Origin: Thermoplasmata archaeon
GTDB lineage: Archaea; Thermoplasmatota; Thermoplasmata; UBA10834
Direction: 5' to 3'
Length of the DNA: 7,001 bases
Assembly: GCA_025457845.1 (NCBI GenBank)
Contig: JALOTO010000081.1
Coordinates: 1-7,001, forward strand
Position 1 is the stretch's first letter; every line of letters begins with the position of its first letter. Below are positions 1-5,451 of this stretch, one piece after another. The notes beneath the pieces are model-generated. The model saw only the letters and a list, made by a program, of their open reading frames with translations, searched no databases and was not told the origin of the DNA. The position numbers and the translations under genes are program-made.

Positions 1-92
1 TCGAACCCGAGGATCTGCTTGTTCTTCTCGAAGAACTCCGAGACTGCGATCTCCTTCTGCTTCTTGGCCAGCTCATGAGCGATAGATGCCAA
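1..92 (-). CDS. top6B: DNA topoisomerase VI subunit B, N-terminal fragment
   Basis: This is the ATPase subunit of the type IIB topoisomerase that relaxes and decatenates DNA in archaea, working as an A2B2 enzyme with the cleaving subunit Top6A. Only 30 codons lie in the window; the gene continues past the left edge. The visible residues contain IAHELAKKQKEI followed by VSEFFEKNKQILGF, which matches the characteristic start of archaeal Top6B just before the GHKL ATP-binding fold. I chose the TTG at 92-90 because a perfect GGAGG (106-102) lies 9 nt upstream and because family similarity begins right after it. An in-frame GTG (110-108) and ATG (155-153) are also open, but the GTG would overlap the ribosome binding site and the ATG lies upstream of the expected transcription start. 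Top6A often follows top6B, so it may lie beyond the left edge (inference). The identification rests on a short but distinctive stretch. Confidence 0.85.
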   Translation of the reverse strand, partial: MASIAHELAKKQKEIAVSEFFEKNKQILGF

Positions 93-101
93 GCTGAACT
101 G

Positions 102-106
102 CCTCC
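102..106 (-). promoter_or_regulatory. Shine-Dalgarno site of top6B
   Basis: On the minus strand GGAGG lies at 106-102, with a 9-nt spacer before the TTG at 92-90. A consensus site at this spacing is the main reason for preferring the rare TTG start over the in-frame GTG and ATG further upstream. Confidence 0.7.
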
Positions 107-172
107 GCACACGGGAAGCAAAAGCGATGTGACGCCCTGTGCATCCCAGGTCATCTGAACGCCATACTCGGA

Positions 173-179
173 TAAAAAG
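173..179 (-). promoter_or_regulatory. TATA-like box of top6B
   Basis: The minus strand reads TTTTTAT from 179 to 173 in otherwise G+C-rich DNA. Using the box-to-start distance seen at other genes here (first base of the box 30 nt before the start), transcription would begin near 149. That gives a leader of about 57 nt carrying the GGAGG. The stretch 93-251 between top6B and the upstream membrane-protein gene holds nothing else I can support. The T run may also help terminate the upstream transcript. Confidence 0.5.
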
Positions 180-251
180 GTGATTGCCGTCGATGCGCCT
201 GCTGGCTACATCGCCGGACCATCAGGATATGAGATGGCGTCGCCGCGCGGC

Positions 252-1364
252 TCAGTCGAACTTCTCTCCGCACTTGGGGCACTTGGTGGCGCTCTCCGGT
301 GCCTCGGGCCCCTTCGCCTTCGCGGGGACCGGCTCCTTGGGCTCCTCCTTCTCCTCCTCGCCCTTGTCGGAATCGAACTTCTCCCCGCACTTCGGGCACA
401 CGGCCGCGTCGGCCGGCACGTCCGTCCCGCACTCGGAGCAGACGAATGTGTCGCCCTCGGGTTCGAGGCCCATCGCCTTTGCGAGGCTGGGCACCTTGGT
501 GTCCTCCTTGCCAGCCTTGGCCTTCTCCTCGGCGATCTTCTTGCGCGATTCGGTCTCCCACTTTGCGATCTGTGCCTCGCGCATCTTCCTGGCCCTCCTG
601 GTCCACCAGATCATGAAGACCATGATCGCGTACATCGGGAAGAACTGGATGAGCACGAGCTCGAACGAGAAGATCACCCACGGGACCAGGACCGCGGTCG
701 CGCTGTCGTGTATCGGCCCGACGCCGGACGCATAGATCCATGTCCCGTTCACGTCTGCCCAGAAGATGTAGAAGTTCACTGCCTCAGTGGTGATGGCGTT
801 CCGGCCGTAGACGGCGACGCCTGTGGCGTTGTCCCACGAGACCAGGCCCATGGTGAGGTTGACCTCGCTGGCGGCGTCGAACATGTTGCCTTTGTACCCG
901 ACGATGGTGACGTTCACGTCCTGGATCTGGCTCAGGTTGTCGGCGCGTATCGAGACCGTGTAGTTGTAGGACAGGTCGGCCGCGCCGTGCATCGGCGTCA
1001 CCTCGCCGTCGTACATCGTGAGGTCCTCGTTCTCGGCCGTCATGGGCTCGAGGTTGAGGTACCCGTAGGTCAGGTACGACGTCTGGACGACCGCGCAGGC
1101 GAGGGCTGTGACGAAGCCGATCAGCATGAGCTTCTTGATGTCCTTGACCTCGAAGCTCCACAGGAGCATGAGCAGGGCGCCAGGGGCGATGAGGCCCATG
1201 AGGCAGCAGGTCGTGCCGCCCCAGACGACGTAGACGAAGTACAGCAGGACCGTGACCAGGATCGCGGTCGGTATGGGCAGTTTCGACTTCAGGAACTTGG
1301 CGTAGTAGCCCTTGACCATCTCAATGGCCTTCACGGCGCCCGACTTCGGCCGCTCCTCTGTCAT
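252..1364 (-). CDS. Membrane protein with sequon-rich outer domain and cytosolic zinc-ribbon tail
   Basis: I do not recognise a named family for this 370-aa protein. The N-terminus is basic (residues 1-30). Three hydrophobic segments follow (about 31-48, 51-69 and 78-99), then a polar domain of about 120 residues (100-222), a long hydrophobic segment (224-254) and a basic stretch beginning RRARKMR. By the positive-inside rule the N- and C-termini are cytosolic and 100-222 is outside. That domain carries six N-x-S/T sequons (N134, N143, N151, N169, N179, N206), consistent with archaeal N-glycosylation. The tail has a charged helix (about 256-290), a zinc ribbon (C309, C312, C323, C326), a Glu/Lys/Pro-rich linker and a last CPKCGEKFD that repeats residues 323-331 exactly. 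The ATG lies 24-30 nt from a TATA-like box with no Shine-Dalgarno site, which suggests a leaderless transcript. It is transcribed away from arcC and towards top6B. A sensory or scaffold role is possible, but no function can be assigned. Confidence 0.85.
   Translation of the reverse strand: MTEERPKSGAVKAIEMVKGYYAKFLKSKLPIPTAILVTVLLYFVYVVWGGTTCCLMGLIAPGALLMLLWSFEVKDIKKLMLIGFVTALACAVVQTSYLTYGYLNLEPMTAENEDLTMYDGEVTPMHGAADLSYNYTVSIRADNLSQIQDVNVTIVGYKGNMFDAASEVNLTMGLVSWDNATGVAVYGRNAITTEAVNFYIFWADVNGTWIYASGVGPIHDSATAVLVPWVIFSFELVLIQFFPMYAIMVFMIWWTRRARKMREAQIAKWETESRKKIAEEKAKAGKEDTKVPSLAKAMGLEPEGDTFVCSECGTDVPADAAVCPKCGEKFDSDKGEEEKEEPKEPVPAKAKGPEAPESATKCPKCGEKFD
255..398 (-). repeat. Direct repeat encoding duplicated CPKCGEKFD
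   Basis: Two 27-nt units, 255-281 and 372-398, match at 24 of 27 positions and encode the same nine residues, protein positions 362-370 and 323-331. The second protein copy stops immediately at the end of the gene, so it supplies only one CxxC knuckle. A partial duplication of the zinc-ribbon coding sequence is the simplest explanation; selection on a short motif is the alternative. Confidence 0.7.
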
Positions 1365-1365
1365 G

Positions 1366-1381
1366 AGCAGGGCAACCTGCT
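1366..1381. promoter_or_regulatory. Dyad between TATA box and start of the membrane-protein gene
   Basis: AGCAGG (1366-1371) and CCTGCT (1376-1381) form a perfect 6-bp inverted repeat around GCAA. The dyad lies from -17 to -2 relative to the ATG at 1364, between the TATA-like box (1394-1388) and the expected start. A repressor bound here would block initiation, but a chance dyad of this size cannot be excluded. Confidence 0.35.
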
Positions 1382-1387
1382 ATCCCC

Positions 1388-1394
1388 ATAAAAA
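1388..1394 (-). promoter_or_regulatory. TATA-like box of the membrane-protein gene
   Basis: The minus strand reads TTTTTAT from 1394 to 1388, occupying -30 to -24 relative to the A of the ATG at 1364. This is the usual archaeal distance from TATA box to transcription start. The transcript would therefore begin at or within a base or two of the start codon, and no GGAGG-like site precedes it. The box lies back to back with the arcC promoter. Confidence 0.55.
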
Positions 1395-1429
1395 CATTGG
1401 TCCGGGGACCCGCCGCCGGGCGCCAACAA

Positions 1430-1436
1430 TTATATA
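1430..1436 (+). promoter_or_regulatory. TATA box of the arcC-GTPase operon
   Basis: TTATATA at 1430-1436 is the best TATA box in the window. Transcription should start near 1460, giving a leader of about 24 nt that contains the GGAGG at 1471-1475. It lies 36 nt from the divergent box of the membrane-protein gene, so the two promoters share one control region. Confidence 0.65.
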
Positions 1437-1470
1437 GTCTCACCCGCAATCGAAGACTTCCTTTTCGCAT

Positions 1471-1475
1471 GGAGG
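1471..1475 (+). promoter_or_regulatory. Shine-Dalgarno site of carbamate kinase
   Basis: GGAGG at 1471-1475 lies 8 nt before the ATG at 1484. It fixes that start over the in-frame ATG at 1469, which the site overlaps, and over the ATG at 1397, which lies upstream of the TATA box. Confidence 0.75.
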
Positions 1476-1483
1476 CTCCAGCG

Positions 1484-2449
1484 ATGAAGACCGCGGTCAT
1501 AGCCATAGGAGGGAACGCCATCCTGAGGTCCGGGGAGAAGCCGACCCAGGAGAACCAGATGCGCAACGTGGCGGTCACATGCCACGGCCTAGCGGACCTG
1601 ATACAGAAGGGATACGACATAGTGGTGTCCCACGGGAACGGCCCGCAGGTCGGCGACATCATCCTGAGGAACGACCTCTCGAAGGACAAGGTCCCGCCCA
1701 TGGCCATGGACGTCTGCGCAGCCGAGAGCCAGGGGCAGATCGGTTACATGCTCCAGCAGGCCCTCTCTTCCGAGTTCATGCAGAGGGGGATGGACAAGGT
1801 CGCCGTCTCCCTCGTCACTCAGGTCGTGGTCTCGGCCGACGATCCGGCCTTCAAGGACCCCACCAAGCCCATAGGCCAGTACTACTCTGAGGAGGACGCG
1901 AAGAAGCTCCAGGTCGAGAAGGGCTGGACCATGTCCCTCGACAAGAAGCGCGGCGGCTGGCGGAGGGTCGTGGCGTCGCCCGACCCGATAGGCATAGTGG
2001 AACACAAGCCCGTCCGCAGGCTGGTCTTCGGCGGGGAGAACCAGGCCGAGGTCGTTATAGCGTGCGGCGGCGGAGGCATCCCGGTCGTCAAGAGGGACGG
2101 CAGGTACGTCGGGGTCGAGGCTGTCGTCGACAAGGACCTCGCAGCGGCGATGCTCGCCATCAGCATCAACGAGCGCCTGTTCATAATCGCGACCGACGTG
2201 GAGAACGTCTGCGTCGATTTCAACAAGCCGACCCAGAGGCCACTGGGGAAGATCACCCTCTCCGAGGCCAAGAAGCACTACGAGGCGGGCCAGTTCCCGC
2301 CGGGGAGCATGGGCCCGAAGGTCTTGGCCGCCATACGTTTTCTGGAGAAGGGCGGGGACGAGGTCATAATAACCGCGACGACCAAGCTCGTGGACGCCCT
2401 CGAGCGCGGGGCTGGAACGCATATCTACAGGGACGGCGTTAGGCCGTAG
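1484..2449 (+). CDS. arcC: Carbamate kinase
   Basis: This enzyme of the amino acid kinase family interconverts ATP plus carbamate with ADP plus carbamoyl phosphate in the cytosol. The 321-aa product is close to the usual family length and has its signature segments in order: GGNAI (9-13), SHGNGPQVGD (49-58), a DVCAAESQGQIGYM segment (76-89), VVVSADDPAF (114-123), GWRRVVASPDP (158-168), CGGGGIPV (194-201), VEAVVDKDLAA (211-221), TDVENV (237-242) and FPPGSMGPKV (271-280). The ATG at 1484 has a GGAGG 8 nt upstream and a TATA box about 50 nt upstream. It is the first gene of an operon with the GTPase, which begins 4 nt after its stop. Arginine deiminase and ornithine carbamoyltransferase, its usual partners in ATP-yielding arginine breakdown, are not in the window. 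In some archaea relatives have been reported to act as carbamoyl phosphate synthetases, so the physiological direction is open. Confidence 0.95.
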   Translation: MKTAVIAIGGNAILRSGEKPTQENQMRNVAVTCHGLADLIQKGYDIVVSHGNGPQVGDIILRNDLSKDKVPPMAMDVCAAESQGQIGYMLQQALSSEFMQRGMDKVAVSLVTQVVVSADDPAFKDPTKPIGQYYSEEDAKKLQVEKGWTMSLDKKRGGWRRVVASPDPIGIVEHKPVRRLVFGGENQAEVVIACGGGGIPVVKRDGRYVGVEAVVDKDLAAAMLAISINERLFIIATDVENVCVDFNKPTQRPLGKITLSEAKKHYEAGQFPPGSMGPKVLAAIRFLEKGGDEVIITATTKLVDALERGAGTHIYRDGVRP

Positions 2450-2453
2450 CGTA

Positions 2454-3554
2454 ATGGCCAACATCGAAGAGCAGATCCGCGCGATCGAGGAAGAGATCGG
2501 CAAGACCCAGTACAACAAGAATACCCAGCACCACATCGGCAAGCTGAAGGCCAAGATGGCCCGGCTGAGGGACGAGGCCGAGCTGAGGAGGTCCAAGGGT
2601 CCCAAGACCGAGGGCTACGCGGTCAAGAAGTCCGGGCACGCGACTGTCGCGCTGGTCGGCTTCCCGAGCGTCGGCAAGTCCACGCTGCTCAACAAGATCA
2701 CCAACGCGACCAGCGCGGTCGCCGCATACCAGTTCACCACCCTCACGTGCGTCCCGGGCCTGATGGAGTACAGGGGGGCCAAGATCCAGGTCCTGGACCT
2801 CCCCGGGCTGATCAAGGACGCATCGAAGGGCAAGGGAAGGGGGCGTGAGGTCCTCTCCGTCGTCCGTTCGGCGGACCTCATCCTGCTGATGATCGACGTC
2901 TTCGAGACCAACGTCGACGTGCTGGTCGAGGAGCTCAGGACGGCGAACCTCCGGCTGAACGAGCGCCCTCCGGACGTGGTCCACGCGAGGAAGATGAGGG
3001 GCGGCGTCAACGTCAGCTTCACGACGAAGCAGTCGTTCCTCGACGAGGACCTCGTGAAGGAGATGTTCGCGGAGTACGGCCGCATGAACGCCGACGTGGT
3101 CATCAGGGAGAACATCAACGAGGACCAGCTCATCGACCATCTCGCCGGGAACAGGCTCTACATCCCGGCCATCATCGCGATCAACAAGACCGACCTGGTG
3201 AGCAAGGAGTACATCGCCCAGATCAAGAAGAGGTTCAACAAGTGGAAGGTCGTCCCCATATCGGCCGAGAACGAGCTCGGCATCAAGGACCTCAAGGACG
3301 CGGTCTTCGAGGCGCTCAGGTTCATACGCGTCTACCTCAAGCCCCAGGGGCGGGAGGCGGACCTGGTGGAGCCCCTGGTCATCAAGGCCGGCAGCGACAT
3401 CGGGACCATATGCGACTCGGTCCACCGCGACTTCAGGCGCAACTTCAGGTACGCCCTCATATGGGGGAAGAGCGCGCGGTTCCCTGGCCAGGTGGTCGGT
3501 CTGGACCATGTGGTCGCCGACGAGGACATCGTGACCATAATCGTGCGGAGATGA
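2454..3554 (+). CDS. DRG-family (OBG/HflX superfamily) GTP-binding protein with TGS domain
   Basis: This translation-associated GTPase is the archaeal counterpart of eukaryotic DRG1/DRG2, which bind ribosomes. Its 366 aa match the usual length. The N-terminal helices (1-50) contain the typical run around KTQYNKNTQHHIGKLKAK. The G domain shows G1 GFPSVGKST (69-77), a G2 threonine near 95-98, G3 DLPGL (115-119), G4 NKTD (244-247) and G5 SAE (270-272). The DRG-specific insertion lies between G3 and G4, about 165-228. The TGS domain fills 292-366. All nucleotide-binding motifs look intact. The gene starts 4 nt after the arcC stop with only a weak ribosome binding site, so translational coupling is likely. 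Pairing with arcC is probably co-expression rather than a shared pathway (inference). The product name is secure; the exact archaeal subfamily is not. Confidence 0.95.
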   Translation: MANIEEQIRAIEEEIGKTQYNKNTQHHIGKLKAKMARLRDEAELRRSKGPKTEGYAVKKSGHATVALVGFPSVGKSTLLNKITNATSAVAAYQFTTLTCVPGLMEYRGAKIQVLDLPGLIKDASKGKGRGREVLSVVRSADLILLMIDVFETNVDVLVEELRTANLRLNERPPDVVHARKMRGGVNVSFTTKQSFLDEDLVKEMFAEYGRMNADVVIRENINEDQLIDHLAGNRLYIPAIIAINKTDLVSKEYIAQIKKRFNKWKVVPISAENELGIKDLKDAVFEALRFIRVYLKPQGREADLVEPLVIKAGSDIGTICDSVHRDFRRNFRYALIWGKSARFPGQVVGLDHVVADEDIVTIIVRR

Positions 3555-3609
3555 GCGCGCGGAAGAATGATGAGAATCCGAGAAGGGAATTTGTGAAAGG
3601 GTTTGTGCG

Positions 3610-3637
3610 CGGTCCGGAGATGTTCTTCTATGGACCG
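3610..3637. terminator. Hairpin in the convergent gap
   Basis: CGGTCC (3610-3615) and GGACCG (3632-3637) form a perfect 6-bp stem with a 16-nt loop. It lies just past the stop of the minus-strand small gene and about 55 nt beyond the stop of the GTPase. Its place between convergent genes fits a shared terminator, but neither side has a strong T run, so this is tentative. Confidence 0.3.
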
Positions 3638-3638
3638 T

Positions 3639-3860
3639 CTACGGCTTCTTCATGAGCTTCATGAAGCCGCCGCCTTCCTGTATCTCGAGGTTCTTCGAGC
3701 TAAGGATCGTCTCGAACTCTGGCCAGTCTATGACCTCGACCCTTGGGCTGCCGCCCCTGGTGAACTCGATCTCGGTCGTGCCCCGCACCTTGCCGGGCCT
3801 CAGGTTCTTCTCGGTCGCGATCTCCTTCGCCCTCTCGAGAGAGATTGGTTTCATTGGCAC
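3639..3860 (-). CDS. Small conserved-looking protein of unknown function
   Basis: I cannot name this protein of about 73 aa. It is soluble and charged. From the internal methionine it begins MKPISLERAKEIATEK, continues with a TTEIEFTRGG segment and a WPEFETIL segment, and ends in EGGGFMKLMKKP. It has no membrane segment, signal peptide or metal motif. The pattern of helix, strand, helix and glycine-rich basic tail suggests a small folded domain. Three in-frame starts are possible: ATG at 3866, GTG at 3860 and ATG at 3854. I chose the GTG because GGAGG (3872-3868) lies 7 nt upstream, against 1 nt for the first ATG and 13 nt for the second. A promoter with an overlapping dyad precedes it, so it seems to be transcribed separately from the upstream permease. 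Ribosome binding site, promoter and compositional match to its neighbours support a real gene. Confidence 0.75.
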   Translation of the reverse strand: MPMKPISLERAKEIATEKNLRPGKVRGTTEIEFTRGGSPRVEVIDWPEFETILSSKNLEIQEGGGFMKLMKKP

Positions 3861-3867
3861 GTGCATC

Positions 3868-3872
3868 CCTCC
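3868..3872 (-). promoter_or_regulatory. Shine-Dalgarno site of the small gene
   Basis: GGAGG on the minus strand (3872-3868) lies 7 nt before the GTG at 3860. The spacing makes GTG the best start, ahead of the flanking in-frame ATGs. Confidence 0.6.
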
Positions 3873-3902
3873 GTGTTTTTCCTAGTCAGTCGGATCCCTT
3901 CC

Positions 3903-3923
3903 GACGGCAGGTGGATTGCCGTC
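3903..3923. promoter_or_regulatory. Operator-like dyad at the small-gene promoter
   Basis: GACGGCA (3903-3909) and TGCCGTC (3917-3923) are perfect 7-bp inverted arms around a 7-nt centre. On the minus strand the dyad fills the space from just after the TATA-like box (3934-3928) to the expected start near 3904. A bound protein would compete with RNA polymerase. Alternatively the arms could form an RNA hairpin if transcription starts upstream. Confidence 0.45.
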
Positions 3924-3927
3924 TGAC

Positions 3928-3934
3928 ATATAAA
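3928..3934 (-). promoter_or_regulatory. TATA-like box of the small gene
   Basis: The minus strand reads TTTATAT from 3934 to 3928. Transcription would start near 3904, giving a leader of about 44 nt with GGAGG near its 3' end. Confidence 0.55.
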
Positions 3935-3987
3935 GGTCTTTCGCTGGCTCGACAATGGCGTTATGCTGGCTATGTGCGCGCGCTCGT

Positions 3988-4002
3988 CGGACGACTCGTC
4001 CG
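3988..4002. terminator. Compact palindrome after the permease gene
   Basis: CGGACGA (3988-3994) and TCGTCCG (3996-4002) make a 15-bp palindrome around one central base. As RNA it would fold as a 6-bp stem with a 3-nt loop, 9 nt after the permease stop codon (4012-4014). It may end the permease transcript or stabilise its 3' end, but there is no T run after it. The rest of 3861-4011 holds the small gene's promoter and no further ORF. Confidence 0.3.
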
Positions 4003-4011
4003 CCCAGGCGC

Positions 4012-5337
4012 TCAGAAGACCCACAGGAGCATGACCGTGGAAACGAACAGCGTGGCCATCGTGATCGGGAACCCGACGAGCGTGAACTTCCAGAAACTGA
4101 TCTCCACTCCCATCCCCTCGGCCTTCTCCGCGACGATCACATTGGCGGCCGCCCCGAGGATGGTAGCGTTGCCCGCGAGCGTGGAGCTGGCCGCCAGCGC
4201 GAGCCAGAGGTCCGTGCTCGTCAGCGGTATCAGCTCGCTCAGGAGCATGACCGCGGGGACGTTGCTCACGAGGTTCGAGAGCAGCGCAGTAAGGGCAGCG
4301 AGCCACTCGAGGCTCGGCACCTGCCCGTCCCCGAACCCGGGGAAGAACGATTCGATCTCCGAGAGCAGCCCGGAGGTCTTCACTCCCTGGAGGACCACGA
4401 AGAGGCCGACGAAGAACAGGATGATCGACCAGTCGACGCCGTTGAGCATGTCCTTCGAGCGGACATCCGACACGAGCGGGACTATGAACAGCGAGGCGAC
4501 CCCTGCCAGGAACGCGATGATCGCGATGGGCGCGCCGACCACGTGGCTGAGCATGAATGTCACGAAGGTGATCGCGGTTATCGAGAGGAGGGCGTACAGG
4601 CCGATCCTCCTCTCCCTGAGCCTCCTGTACGCGGATGTCGCGACCGCGTCGCCCTTCACGATCTCCTCCTCGAAGGCCTTCCAGCCCTGGAGGAGGATCC
4701 TCCGCCTGAACTCATGGGCGGAGCCGTTCTCGATGTCCCTCCTGTGGAAGAGGTACATCATGCCGATGGCTATGACCATGCAGACGGCGGAGACGGGGAG
4801 CAGCTCGGCCGAGAAGTCGATGAACGATATCCCCGCCTTCGTAGCGATGTAGGCGTTCTGGGGGTTGCCCACCGCGGTCGCGACGCTGCCGATGTTGGCC
4901 GCGATGGCTTCCGCGATGAGGAACGGCACGGGGTTCGACTTGAGCAGCCTGCAGGTCCTGATGATTATCGGGGTGTACAGCAGGACGACCGTGTCGTTCA
5001 GCACGAGGGCGGAGAGCGCCCCAGTGACGACCATGGTCAATGCGAGGAACTGGAACTGGGTCCTCGAGTACTTGATCATCCTGAGAGAGACCCACTCGAA
5101 GAACCCGCAGAGCTCCAGGCCGGCGACGAGTATCATCATCCCGACGAGGAGCAGGACTATGTCCAGGTTGATCGCCGAGACCGCCTCGCCGGGCCCGACC
5201 ACCCCGAACAGGATCATCAGCCCGGCCCCGAGCAGGGCAGCGGCCGGCCTCTCGACCTTCACCTTGGGGAAGCGCCTTATCGAGATGAGCGCGTAGGTGA
5301 CGAGGAAGACTGCTAGGGCGACCCAGAGGGTATCCAT
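4012..5337 (-). CDS. SLC13/ArsB/CitM-type ion-transporter superfamily permease
   Basis: This is a 441-aa integral membrane permease of the superfamily that includes divalent-anion symporters, ArsB arsenite efflux proteins and NhaD antiporters. It has about ten to twelve hydrophobic segments. The inverted two-fold repeat typical of the superfamily shows as paired motifs: SALVLNDTVVLLYTP (109-123) with SNLVSNVPAVMLL (354-366), and GNPQNAYIA (157-165) with GNATILGAAANV (389-400). A charged cytosolic loop (about 198-246) separates the halves. There is no signal peptide or extra domain. The substrate cannot be read from sequence; with no arsR or arsA in view, arsenite export is only one option. 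The ATG lies 24-31 nt from a TATA-like box with no ribosome binding site, which suggests a leaderless transcript. It diverges from the DUF885 gene. Confidence 0.88.
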   Translation of the reverse strand: MDTLWVALAVFLVTYALISIRRFPKVKVERPAAALLGAGLMILFGVVGPGEAVSAINLDIVLLLVGMMILVAGLELCGFFEWVSLRMIKYSRTQFQFLALTMVVTGALSALVLNDTVVLLYTPIIIRTCRLLKSNPVPFLIAEAIAANIGSVATAVGNPQNAYIATKAGISFIDFSAELLPVSAVCMVIAIGMMYLFHRRDIENGSAHEFRRRILLQGWKAFEEEIVKGDAVATSAYRRLRERRIGLYALLSITAITFVTFMLSHVVGAPIAIIAFLAGVASLFIVPLVSDVRSKDMLNGVDWSIILFFVGLFVVLQGVKTSGLLSEIESFFPGFGDGQVPSLEWLAALTALLSNLVSNVPAVMLLSELIPLTSTDLWLALAASSTLAGNATILGAAANVIVAEKAEGMGVEISFWKFTLVGFPITMATLFVSTVMLLWVF

Positions 5338-5361
5338 CGGAGGGGTGAGAACAGAGGTCGC

Positions 5362-5368
5362 ATATCAA
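5362..5368 (-). promoter_or_regulatory. TATA-like box of the permease gene
   Basis: The minus strand reads TTGATAT from 5368 to 5362, preceded by AAG. Its first base is 31 nt from the A of the ATG at 5337, so transcription should start at or next to the start codon. The bases just before the ATG are C-rich and carry no Shine-Dalgarno site. Confidence 0.5.
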
Positions 5369-5421
5369 CTTCGCCGTCGTCGGAGAACCCCCTCGCGGCG
5401 GGTCGTCCAGCTGTGCTTAAC

Positions 5422-5428
5422 TTGATAT
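5422..5428 (+). promoter_or_regulatory. TATA-like box of the DUF885 gene
   Basis: TTGATAT at 5422-5428, preceded by AAC, has its first base 30 nt before the ATG at 5452. No ribosome binding site lies between them, so a leaderless transcript is likely. It is the same heptamer as the divergent permease promoter, with 53 nt between the two. Confidence 0.5.
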
Positions 5429-5451
5429 CGGGACAGGCTCTTCCGGGCACC

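Noticed and set aside
180..1391. A 403-codon open frame on the plus strand opposite the membrane-protein gene
   Set aside because: It lacks a hydrophobic or domain pattern, is low in complexity (Asp/Val/His/Arg-rich), and is the expected open antisense frame of a high-G+C gene. The minus-strand frame has coherent membrane segments and zinc-ribbon motifs.
1397..1483. Upstream extension of carbamate kinase to the ATG at 1397 or 1469
   Set aside because: 1397 lies before the TATA box, and 1469 overlaps the GGAGG. The family N-terminus begins at the ATG at 1484.
1589..3509. Long minus-strand open frames opposite arcC and the GTPase
   Set aside because: Both are antisense shadows of genes whose family motifs are complete on the plus strand.
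3561..3600. Tiny plus-strand ORF after the GTPase, starting with two ATG codons
   Set aside because: It encodes only about nine residues and has no ribosome binding site or recognisable content.
3955..5316. A 453-codon open frame on the plus strand opposite the permease
   Set aside because: It is rich in Glu, Asp, Arg and His with no recognisable motif. The minus strand encodes a convincing permease with paired superfamily motifs.
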